Part shown: positions 1 to 11,200 of the stretch, in pieces
Layout of the letters: each line of letters begins with the position of its first letter
Position numbering within the stretch: position 1 is the first letter of the stretch
DNA from: Aristolochia californica
Lineage: Eukaryota > Streptophyta > Magnoliopsida > Piperales > Aristolochiaceae
Assembly (NCBI GenBank): GCA_029961685.1
Contig: JARWKL010000015.1
Coordinates: 24,335,220-24,399,219 of the forward strand
DNA: 64,000 nucleotides
Direction of reading: 5' to 3'
The notes under the pieces: generated by a model
Told to the model about the DNA's origin: nothing
The model's input: only the letters and a program-made list of their open reading frames with translations
Database searches by the model: none
Translations under genes and position numbers: made by a program

Positions 1-588
1 CTGCCAACATTCAATTAACTATACTTTTGCACATTCAGATTTCTAAAACAGTCTTCCTGCATATGTAGATGCACGAGAGTAGACTTGCAACTAGCATACT
101 TGATATTGTTCTTTTCTCAGGTAACTTGGAACACATAAAAGAGAATTATAAAAGGAGGAGATCAGTGAGAAAGAAAGTGAAATTATTAATCTTGGTTCTG
201 CTTTATCAAATCTTTTATATCTGAAATAAAGTAATGTTAGCAACTACACTATTTTAGTGACTGAACTGAACTCTTTAAATCAACTTTGACATTTTCCAGT
301 AAAAAAAAAGGTTATATGTACATTCTGTGAAACTTTTTCCTTGATTGTTTCTGTTCGACATTCCCGTATCTTTGGAGATTTTAAAATTTGATCTCAACTC
401 ACAAACTTGTGTATATAGTATGTACATTTTGCTTTAACAAAAACAAAAAAAAAAGTTATACATTTTGCATTATATTATGCATTTGGAAGTGGAAACAGAC
501 TTGAATGGGGATCATATGCTGGAAGTCTTAAGAAATTTTGTGCACATATGTGGCTGATCAATTTCATGCTTTCTGTGAATGACTGCAG

Positions 589-908
589 ATATAAACCCAC
601 GTTTTAAGGTATTTTCAGAAAATTGAGTATAGTGTCTTTTGCATCCACATTATAGATTACTGTGGCCAGAGGGAACCTGACTGCCCACCTAATATGAGCA
701 AATGAAGAGTTTCATCAGTTTCCTTTGCTCTCATGATGGTTAGTTTACACCACATAATCTGAAAATTACAGAAAGATACCCCTCAATGTTTATGAATTTG
801 ACAAATAACAGAGCATTTATTTTTGTGTTTTTGCAGGATTCAACTGATATAACTTTCGATATGTGGCCATCCTTTGTCAGCCTGTTGGCAAACTCTGCCA
901 TCAAATAG
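589..908 (+). CDS. Possible last two exons of an unidentified gene
   Basis: Two stretches with good splice signals join in frame. One, 589-608, is preceded by ...CTGCAG and followed by GTATTT. The other, 837-908, is preceded by TTTTTGCAG and runs to a TAG at 906-908. Together they would encode a C-terminus of about 30 residues containing FDMWPSFVSLLANS. The window starts inside or just before such a gene, so the upstream exons are mostly missing. Another candidate exon follows TTCTTTTCTCAG at about 109-120 and reads NLEHIKENYKRRRSVRK, but I could not join it in phase. I do not recognise the protein. Chance splice-like signals in non-coding DNA remain quite possible. Confidence 0.25.
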
Positions 909-2767
909 TCGAGCACCAAATACATTGCCCTCGTGGAGTACAATTTTCTCCAAAACCCTGCAGGTGGAAAAGCATTCAGATTCTTATAACTTTGTAATAA
1001 AGATCAATGCAAGTGTAAATACAAAAGGTGAGCAGGACAACATCCCCTTGCTGTAATATGTGATCCCATAAATCCCCTCCTCTGTATCTATTCCATTCCT
1101 GTGCACAACACCATGTGAACAATAAATGGATGGGTATCTACCTATGTCTTGACATTACATCAACTGTTACTGCCTGAAGATGAAGGAAGAAAGAGCATCT
1201 GTTTTGGAGGATCATTATTACCTCTGCAGATCCTTCGGTATGGCAACCTGGATGAATCAGAAATCAGAAGATGGTTTAATAAAGTACTTGATACAGGACT
1301 CAGTTTTAGTTGAAGATGGTTTAATAGAGTACAGCTACAGGACAATTAATCCTTAGTTTAAATTTTTTTTAAAAGAAAAAAAAAACATTCGCAACGTACA
1401 AACTACAATCAGTTCCCGTAGGAAGAAAAGAGATTCCAGAGAATAAATGAATACAGAAGAAAATTCCACAAGGAACATTCCAAGGTGCAAGCCTGGTCCA
1501 CCATGGCGGAATCTAGCAGATTTAAGTGTTTGTTTGTGGTGCCTCATTACAGACGCGAGGTCCAACGCGTTCATCACTCGACCCACTCCTCAAATGCAAA
1601 GGATTCCTACAACTCAAAAGCCAAATCCGAACATCTAAACATTTTGATTGAGACCACATGATCCAGTGAAATGCGAAATTAAGACCACGATTAAGCTAAA
1701 TGACTCGATTAAGACCAATCCTCTTAGTCGAGTTTGACTCAAATTTTGAGGATTAGTGAAACCCTAAGTCAATCTCCAATATTATATCTATTATAAGTAA
1801 GCATGTAATGTTATGACTCATACTTAGGTCTTAAGTCACATTCAAGAACCCAAAAGGACACGCAGATAAACGCTGTTTTAATCTCTCTGTTTTTTTTATG
1901 GTAATCTGGTGATGTTATTCCTCTACTGTGAACCCATATACGACACGTAACAGCCAGTAGCATCTCCAAAGTCCAAAGAAGAAGACACAACACAGGGCAG
2001 GACAATCAGACGCCCAAAAAGATAATGGTTTCGTACCTGCCGAATAACGCGTCCTTGTCTCTGCTCTCTCCTCCACTCCTCTCTCTCTCTCTTTCTTCTC
2101 CCCCCGACTGCATCGGGCGGCGGCGATGGGACCGATAGCACGTCATCGATCACTAGTGTTCAGGCCTGCGAGACTGTACTCCCCCCATGTTTACCTGTGA
2201 CAATGGCGGGTTCCCGATTCGGTTTCTTGAGTCCTGCATGATGGATTCAAAGGTGATTAAAAGTAAAACGAAGGATATGACTGGCCACTCACCTCTCTGT
2301 GATGCTTATATTTTAAACAATCTGTAAAGAGGAGGCTTGTCTGTTTAGACCACTTTGTCGATAGAGTCTCTGGGGACAATGAGAAATGGCTTTCCATGGA
2401 TTTGGATCTGTTTGTTCATCTAATTGTCTTTTGCAACTGATAGAAAAAAGGCAGATGTATTTATTACCAGTCAGGCCTAATCTCAAAAAGATCTCTCAGT
2501 AGAGTGTTGGAAATTGAATCAACGTGAGAAGTTACATAACTTGGAAGGTCTCAGGGAGGCACCCATAATAATCGACCTCAACATCTCGTCTACCAAAACA
2601 GATCAATCTGAAGAGAATACCTGCACAAGATCAAATCTGAAGATTGAAGATGTAACGGACTGCAACAAGCTTATCCAAATTCTGCAAATTTCATGAATTG
2701 AGCTTGAATTACTCTCAAATCAGTGTTACATATCAGAACTTGGAAGTTTCCAACATTCAAAGCTGGG
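909..2767. other. Unassigned intergenic region
   Basis: No ORF here has a recognisable domain, and the longest reading frames are under 80 codons. There is a CT-rich run near 2080-2105, followed by a GC-richer stretch with an ATG at 2126. It resembles a plant 5' leader on the plus strand but soon meets a stop, so no gene is called. The last few hundred bases are downstream flank of the GRAS gene. Confidence 0.5.
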
Positions 2768-4207
2768 TTACTGAACTGAATCTCCGGTAATGGAGAGAGG
2801 CTGCCAGGCAGAAGCTGTAAGAAGGGAGAGATCCTTCCACCCTAATTTAAGGCACCCCCCTTCCTCCACCAGGGTATATCCCTTCCAAGGAAACATGCCC
2901 AATAACAGACTCGCCTGAGCAGCAGGGCTCCCGCTAAGGGACACCAGCCCGAATCCGGCCCGCCTGAGCTCCTCCCCCCATTTCTCCACCTTCACCTCGC
3001 CCGTCCTCTTCGGCCCGCCAACTGCCACGATGTTTCGGATCTCAGATCCGAAGAGCTGCCGCTCGACCAGGTGGCGCTCCCAGCTGTCTCCGGCGAGGCC
3101 GTCGCCGAGCGCGTCGAACAGCGCCGAGTAGTAGTGCAGCGCCTCCACGAACCGCCCCAGGAAGCCCCCGCCATGGCTGAGGTCCTGCTCGACGACGGTG
3201 ATCAGCCGCGGCCGGACCACCTTGAGGAACCGCAACATACCGAGATCCGACCCGGTTATGTCGTACAGGGAATGCTGGAGCCAGTGGACAACCACGGCTT
3301 CCTGTGGCCCGCGGGGCACGAAGCGCGAGTACTCCGAAACGGATCCTATCTTCCCTTCCAGAGCTTGGAACTCGAACGGTAGCCCGAGGGAGCAGGCGAA
3401 GTCAGAGAGGCGCTTGCCTGTGGCTTCGAGCATCTCGGCCGAGGATCCGACGCCGGTGATCCTAACAGACTGAAATTTGCACGATCGGGACGCGAGGATG
3501 TGGAACAGGCCCGGCCACTGGAGACCTTGCATGATGTCGAGGTCGATGATGTGGAGGCGGTCGAAGCCGTCGAGCGACTGGAAAATGGCTTGGTTAGCGG
3601 TGAAGTGGGAGAATTTGATGAGAGGACTTATGGAGTTGTAGGACTGGAAGGAGAGAGAGATTTTCTGGCTGACGGCGGTGCGGTTGAGCGTGCGGGCGGA
3701 TAGAGGCGAGTAGACGCCGAGAAAGGAGGAAAAGATGCGGGCCTGAAGAGCCTCCGCGAAGTAGGCAGCGACTCGCTCCGGCGAGGTTCCGAACGGCGAG
3801 GAGAGCTCGGAGATCTCCGGGAGGAGGTTACTGGCTTCCTCGAGTTTGTCCATGGAGACGGCTTCCGCGCACTGGAGGAGAAGACCGAGGAGACGTAGAC
3901 CGGACGAATCCGTCGTCTGATCGTCCGACGACTCTTCCTCTTGCTCTTCATCCTCGGTTCTTCCAGCCGCCCGCTCTTCTGGCAAATTCGCGCGCTTGAG
4001 AGGCTGGTCGCAGGAATCAATATCCTCGCCGGCAGCGTCCATTTCTTCAGCTCCTCGCTTCGTGTTCCTCATCGGGTTTGCATTTGCTGGCGACCGTGGA
4101 AGCAGGCTCTGGAGCATGATCCTTCTTTTCCACGACCACTGCACAGAGCCAGAGTAATTTGTCTCTTCCAACCTAGGAAAACCCCAAGTTTTCTTCTCCT
4201 GCAACAC
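2768..4207 (-). CDS. SCL23: GRAS transcription factor, SCARECROW-LIKE 23 type
   Basis: This is an intronless 479-residue GRAS protein, a nuclear transcriptional regulator of the SCR/SCL23 branch. The variable N-terminus (about 1-100) has a KR-rich patch and an acidic run at 85-96. The GRAS domain then follows in order: leucine-rich region I from about 104 ([20 protein letters not shown]), the VHIID motif as LHIID at 218-222 followed by [19 protein letters not shown], the PFYRE region with [32 protein letters not shown] near 339-371, and the SAW region ending [12 protein letters not shown]. The [15 protein letters not shown] signature and the SAW end are diagnostic of SCR/SCL23 rather than SHR, DELLA or PAT1. 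Known SCL23 proteins act in endodermis and bundle-sheath patterning with SHR; that role is inferred here. The start is uncertain: Met1 (4207), Met31 (4117) and Met46 (4072) are in frame. Met31 gives a length nearer the Arabidopsis protein of about 405 residues. Confidence 0.93.
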   Translation of the reverse strand: MLQEKKTWGFPRLEETNYSGSVQWSWKRRIMLQSLLPRSPANANPMRNTKRGAEEMDAAGEDIDSCDQPLKRANLPEERAAGRTEDEEQEEESSDDQTTDSSGLRLLGLLLQCAEAVSMDKLEEASNLLPEISELSSPFGTSPERVAAYFAEALQARIFSSFLGVYSPLSARTLNRTAVSQKISLSFQSYNSISPLIKFSHFTANQAIFQSLDGFDRLHIIDLDIMQGLQWPGLFHILASRSCKFQSVRITGVGSSAEMLEATGKRLSDFACSLGLPFEFQALEGKIGSVSEYSRFVPRGPQEAVVVHWLQHSLYDITGSDLGMLRFLKVVRPRLITVVEQDLSHGGGFLGRFVEALHYYSALFDALGDGLAGDSWERHLVERQLFGSEIRNIVAVGGPKRTGEVKVEKWGEELRRAGFGLVSLSGSPAAQASLLLGMFPWKGYTLVEEGGCLKLGWKDLSLLTASAWQPLSITGDSVQ

Positions 4208-4330
4208 GAATTACTATTGACGATCAACAAGAAGAAAGAAAAGAAGAAGAAGAAAGAAGAAGAAGCTTTGGAGCTTCGATCGCGAAGTTCGACGTTAACG
4301 TTGCCGCAGAAAAGCCGTTAAGTGTCCGGA
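4208..4330 (-). promoter_or_regulatory. Probable 5' leader of the GRAS gene
   Basis: Read on the minus strand, 4264 to 4231 is a CTT-rich pyrimidine tract just upstream of the GRAS reading frame. Such tracts are typical of plant 5' untranslated leaders. If Met31 is the true start, the leader also includes 4118-4207. No TATA box could be placed with confidence. Confidence 0.45.
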
Positions 4331-5249
4331 CGTCTGCCGTTTCAATATGTCGGAAGCGGAGTTTGATTGAGGCGTTAAAACGTCAACTATCCACTAATTA
4401 AACTAATAATTAATCACGAGGAGAGTACGAGGGTTCAAGTGTACACGCAGCCTCAAAGGCTGTGATCGTCTGATCCCGCGTCTACATAAGCATCTCACAA
4501 CGCACACTCATTTTTCACAATTAGAACTAATTAATAAACTTGATGTCACTATTGGGTCAGAGAAGTAGATAATGCACAAGAGGTGGGCCCGAGGAGGCCC
4601 ATTAAGTCATTCTCGAATGCAAAAGCGAGTAGGGCCCAGTTACTGAAAAGCGATGACTCTCGCGTAAGAGAAGTTTCGAAATAGGTGTTACTTGCGGGTG
4701 GGGAAACTTTTGTGATGGGATGATAACAAAAAGTCGAAATGTGGAGTGGTACAAAATGAGGGTCAATTTTGGAGGTGGGCCCATTCCATTCTTCTAAAAA
4801 GAACCATCGCCAGATTTTTCTCCCTATCTAATTTTTAGCTTTTTTTTTTTAAATAATTTTTTAATATCCTTATGATTGGATCATATAAAAGAGAGAATCT
4901 TAGGCCTATGTTATCGAATCTACGCAGGGTGGAAACTGATTAGGCAATTATAGAAAAGGTCGAGTTGGACACCTCTTGACTCAACCCCTCCGATGTCGAT
5001 TCATAGGTCAACTCAGCAAATTGGATTTGGGAAGCATTCATAGGCTTTGGTTTAGCTGCTATTTCACTTGCAAGAAATGCCACATAATACAAGTTTTCAT
5101 CCTCTCTATTTGAAGAATCCCAAGTCAAAATCATTTGATTGCTAATTTTTTTACAAAATTGTTCAAAGATGAGTTTACACATAGCACAACATGAAGAGTA
5201 CAGTTGAAGAAGTTAGGAGCGACCATGGACCTAAGATGATGCTATTTTC
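4331..5249. other. Intergenic region between the GRAS and CPL4 genes
   Basis: This is upstream DNA of the GRAS gene and downstream DNA of CPL4, both on the minus strand. It contains a short T-run and AT-rich sequence near 4840-4870. I see no coding region, RNA gene or repeat with supportable ends. Confidence 0.5.
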
Positions 5250-8200
5250 TTACTGATTTTTTGAAGGGTGAGTGACAACATATTGCTCCTCTGGTTGCCG
5301 TTTCCACAAGAAACTTGCAGCTTCAACCCACCTTCGATGAACCAAAAACTTACCCTCCTGCATAGCCCAACGTGCCTTTTCTGTTCCTGGGTGCAATGAA
5401 ACTACATGGGTTACTGATGAATCCACCTCGGCAGAACACACAGCCCCCATTTGTTCTGCCATCTTCCAAAGCGGGTGAGTTTCTGCTGGGAATTCTGTGG
5501 GAAATACATGACTGAACACTAATTTACATCCCTTTAAAATCTCTCCTCGAATTGCTTTGAGAACCTGCATGTATGATCATCAAATAATAAGACCAAGGAG
5601 ATTCGGGTTTCTTAGCCAGAAGTTTCTTTCTGTACTTCTCAAAGACTTCATCTGTACCAGTTTAGAACCTCTTAGAGAAACAAAATCAAGAATTTACCAC
5701 AGAAAATTCAAAAATACCATAGAAAATAAAGAACCCTGTGATTTTGCAAGTTTCTTTTTTGTTGAAAATGTACCCCAAGGGCATTTAGTCTTTTTTTACT
5801 CAAGGGTAATTTTGGAAGTTTTTCCTCCCTCTCTCTCATAGGATGAGTTATAAGCTGGTTCATGCTAAACTTAGATATTATTTGCTAGAGAATGTTCAGT
5901 TCAATATGACTTGGAGAAAAGGTATTTTGGTCCTTTTTGTGTTGTTACAAGTAATTATTTCAAGTTAATTTAGTTTTTTTTTTGTATATTTCTAAAAAAA
6001 AGAGTTTTCCTACAAAAAGTAGATTCCTATGGTTTATAGGTTTCAGGGACATGATTGTAATTTTACATATTTTTAAAATTATAAATAGAGGAAAGGAGTC
6101 CTAAACCCTAATTGTCTCCCACACCATTATCCTACAAATTTCACATGGTATCAAACCAGGACATCTGGAGTTAGGCCTAGTTTGTACTCAGCTCAGTTTA
6201 TACATGTTTGTGCTGTCCACATCTTCGGCACATTATCCATATATGTGTAAGCATGGACATGAGGGGGAGGAATAATCACAGATAGATAAAATGTTAACAA
6301 AAATCACTGATTTATAAGATTGAGCAATAAACACTTGATGTGTTTCTACTCCAACTTTTTCTTGTCAAGTATAGGTATTCCATTGTTTTGTCAATTGACC
6401 TTGGTGCTGTAATTTACTAGTTGAATTGCTAGTTAGTTTTGATGATGGATTTAATGGTCAAATTTGGTAGTCTATTTTGGGGTGACTTTTCTGATTAGTG
6501 TTGACAGCTGTTATTTTAGTAAGTCTATCTTTGGTGTCTCTCATTATTGTGCACTTTGAATTATCGTTGATGTCAGCATGATTCTCCCATAAGTTTATTT
6601 TAATATTTTCTCCTACCTATCTCCCATTCCATCTCTAAAACAATGTGGAGGCTCTCTATTATTTGGTGAGATCAATTCCTTATGTTTTTTTTTTGGAACT
6701 CCTAGTTTATTTTTTTAACTCATAAGTACCTTGTGTGGTTTGAAATGTGTCAGGAAAATTTTCCTTGTGTTTTAAGAATTGAGTATGTCAATCCTTAGCT
6801 TGGGTTCCTTGGGTTGGTCTAATACCTGTGATTTTGTCTTTAGTGACATAATGCTGCTCCTGAAACTGGTGGTTTTTTTGCTGCTGTTAGGAGGTTGTGC
6901 CTCTATTTGAGCTCTAATTGACCCAATCTGGGATTTCTCTACTTGAAAGTTTTTTTGTCTATTAAAATAACAGTCTATGAGTATTTTGGTCATTTTACAT
7001 AAACTGATTAATCCCAGCTTGTCCTGTTAGACAGATATCTTCATTATGTTCCTATGTTTCACGTTTCATGCAATTCCAAGTAGTATTGTATAAGTTATAG
7101 CAGTTTCGTAACAAGGGGCATTTCTATCCTTTCTTGTGATTATCACTTAAGTGGAGATTAAAAGAAGGGGATCGTGCTTTTTTTATGGGCACACACTTCA
7201 ACACAGCCTTGGCTGCTTCCTCCCTCTCTCTATTCTTCTCAATTTCTTCCCCCTATTCCTCTCAAATCTTCTCAAGGTTCTCATTTTTCAATGTCATTGA
7301 AATTGTTACCATAAAGTCTGGTTCGAGTATTAAGTATTTAGAGATTGTTATCACTACTTTCGGTTAGAAATCCTATATTGCATTAATTTCATATTTTCTT
7401 ATTTGTGTTACTCATATTTCTTCCACGATTTACTTGGGTTACGCCCTTTACTTAAGATTCTGAGTGTCCTGAACTTCACTAGATTTTTGTCATGTGATTT
7501 GTCCAATTAGACATCTCAAAGTGGTTTGTTGTTCAGAGGGAAATGGAAGAAAATGAATGTTAAAGGAGCTAGAGTTTCTACATGTTCATGCAGGAGACAA
7601 CCACAATGTACTTCCCAGCTTCAGAGGGAGAAAGAGCAAAAGTATCTGAAAACTAATGAATTTCAGTCCAAGAACCATCCTACTATTGCAAGCTCAAAAT
7701 TCAAAGCCACAAAATAATGACAAGCCACAAATTTTGAAGACCAATTATGTGATTTCTTTTATTTAATACTTCAAATTGGGAACTGTGAGGTAAATTTTTG
7801 CAACAAGCTAAAGCTATATGCTTTAGCTAGAGGAGCACATTGGAAGATATTTGTTAAAATACAAGTCAAAGGGTATTTTGGTCATTTCACATATTTTCCA
7901 CATTGCTTTTTTATCTTATAGTATGGCTATTAGATAGAGAATATCTTATTTTATCTCTAGTTAAATTTTTATTCAATTTAGACAAGTATTTTAGGAGATG
8001 TAATTTTGAGTATTGAGGGACAGTTTTGTCCTTTTGTAAATTTTCACTTAAACCCTGATTATAAAGAAGCTGGATGGGACTTTCTGGCTCGGATTTCGAG
8101 GCAGCAAAATTGCTCACTCTTCCAGAACTCTTTTTTCTCTTCTATTTTCTCCCCAAATCACATATTTTTTATAGTATCAGAACAGTAACGCGAGTCTTGG

Positions 8201-11200
8201 GCAGGTTTCTTTCGATTTTATGGATCTTCTCTCCATTTTCAGCAATCTCCTAAAAGGTTTTTCCCAGATTTCTGGACAGGTAGGGTAAAAATTCCATTTT
8301 TCCCTTTTTCTGCCTATCTTAGCCTATTGGTTATGATCTTTGCTTCTATTTGATTGATTGTTGGAATTTAGAAGTGTTTGATGATCCCAATTTGAGGAAA
8401 TTTCTCGAATCTGCCTACATCATCAACCCAATGTTTACGTCATCATCCATATAGCCTGCATCATCCTGATTTCTTGCAATTAGGTCATTCTTTCATTGAT
8501 TTATGGTCTCAATTGCTAAAATTGATCATTATTTATTTGAAATTGAGTGAATTGGGTCCTGAATTGCTCTAATTGAATACGGTGTGGGGCTCACTTAACT
8601 GCACAAGCATAAAAATTTGGGAAAAGTATTTCCTTTTGGTTAATTAATGCTCTAGTGTACTAAGTTGTGGTATTTGGTGATATTTAATGGCTTATTCCAG
8701 CACACGAGTTGCTGTCCAGAGGACTGCTAAGAGCTCAAATGTAAAATTCTCTCGATTTATTCAGATAACTACGATCCGGTTGAGTGGATCAAATTATGTA
8801 AACTAGTCCAGATCAGTTTTGATGTATTCGAGGGTCAGAAAAATGGCAAAATATATAATCGATGATCCCCCAGTGCCTATTACTGAAGATTGGGTGGCAA
8901 AAGATAATTTAGTAATGACCTGGTTGGTCAACAGTATGGAATCCAGATTTAGTGACCAGATTTTGAGTTGCAGCACTGCTAAAGCAATGTGAACTACCTT
9001 GATTTCCATTTTATCTCAAAAAAATAATTTGTCAAGGATCTATGAGTTATATGTGAAGTTCTTTGATATGAAGCATAGAAGTAGATCAGTGACAGATTAT
9101 TTCACTGAAAAGAGGGAGTACTACAGAAAATTAGTACATTCCATCCTTTTACTACAAATGTTGAAGACATTCGTAAGAAAAAAATCAGATTCAAGTAGCC
9201 CGATTTTTTTATGGTTTGGGGTCTGAGTATGATGCTATTAGAGCCCAACTATTTGTCAATGAGGATGTGACCACCCTTGAGCAAGCCTTTAACAAAGTTC
9301 ATTGAGCTGAAGGTGTAGTTGTAAATAAGAATGAGTTAGGTGGAGATCTCTCAGAAACAAGTGCCACGATGGTTAGTATAGGTATGAATGCTTTGAATGC
9401 GTTTCACTCCCCCTCATGGATCATTGATTCAGGAGTCTCTACACACATGTCAAGTATGCTCTCCCTATGTCAATCCATTAGTCTATCTCAATCATATCGT
9501 CAAGCTCCTTTAGCTAATGGATCCACCTCTCATTCAGGGGGAGGGTACAGTTCACACTACTCCATAAATATCCTTAGGTTTTGTTTCATTTGTACCAAAG
9601 TTTCTAGTTAATCTCTTGTTGTGAGTCATATAACTATATCCTTAAATTTTTTAGTAACCTTATATCCTACTTCTTGTGTTTTCCAAGACTTGCAGACGAA
9701 GAGGACGATTGGTTCAGGACATGAGAAACGAGGGCTCTACATGTTGGATGATATATTCGTTTCTCGAGTTGTAGCTCTCACTACTGCAGATTCTTCTTAC
9801 TTGTGGCATTTGCGCTTGGGACATCCCTCACTAACTACGTTGCGTCAATTTTTTCCTTCTTTGCCAGTCGATGTTTCATTTGATTGTGAATCCTGTCACC
9901 TGGGATAGCATTGTCGCTCCAGTTTCCAAGTTAGTTCTAGTCAAAACACCAAGTTGTTTGAATTAGTCCACTCTGATGTATGGGGTCCTATGTTGAGTTC
10001 CTAGCCCATTCGGTTTTTAAGTATTTTGTGTCGTTCATTGACAATTTCAGTCGAGTCACTTGGGTGTATCTCCTACTGGAGAAATTCAAAGTATTTGATG
10101 TATTCCTCAAAATTTTCAATGAAACAAAAAATCAATTTGGTGCATGTGTTCATGTGCTTCGTACTGACAATGGTTTGGAATATCTAACCATAAATTTTCA
10201 GTATTTTGAGTTTCTCATGGTATTACCCATCAAATGACTAGCCACTTATACACCACCACAAAATGGGGTGGCTGGACGTGAAAATAGACATCTCCTTGAG
10301 GTTACAAGGACACTATTATTGCATGTGAATGTTCCTAAATAGTTTTGGGGAGATACAGTTTTAGCTTCGTGCTACTTGGTTAATCGTATGTCCTCATTTG
10401 TTTTGAGTGATCAAGTTCCTCTTCAAGTTTTAAAGTCCAATTGTAAATTGTTTGATGTGGCTCCTTGTATTTTTGGATACTTATTTGGTTCATATGTTTG
10501 GAACTTCGATTGATAAGTTGTCACCTCGATCTGTCAAATGTGTTTTTTTGGGATATTCTCGTAGACAGAAAGGGTACAAATGTTATGATCCTATTCAATG
10601 GAAGATATATGTGTTAGCCGATGTGACCTTCTTTGAACATACTCCATATTTTTCGTCATCTACTGAGCTTCCTATATTACCTGAATCTCCTTTAGACAAC
10701 CTTGCTCTTGTTGCAGTTTTGGATGTACCAGCTTCATCAAGTTCTTCATTGCCTCTTCGCGTTTACAACCATGACTCTCATGCTCCAACAGTGCCTCCAA
10801 TAGTTACCTCTACAGAGGTCTCTTCTCATGATCCACCAGCTTCCTCATTGCCTGCAGATCCTGTTGTCTCTGATTTGAACTTGCCTATTTGTCTATGAAG
10901 AGAAAGGTAAATGATCTTGTACTTCTCATCCGATATCAAAATATGTGTATCTTGATTTTTTGTCCCCATCCTTCAAGTCCTTTGTTATGTCATTGTCTAC
11001 TTCTCATATACCTCGTTTAGTGTACGAAGCCTAGTGCTCTCCAGAATGAAAAAAAACTATAGATAATGAGATGAGTGTTTTGGTGTCGCAAGGAACATGA
11101 CATCTATGTGATCCACCTGCAAGAGCAACTACTGTGGGTTTCGTAGGCTTTATACTATCAAATATAATGTTGATGGCTCGATTGAACGATACTAAGCTCG

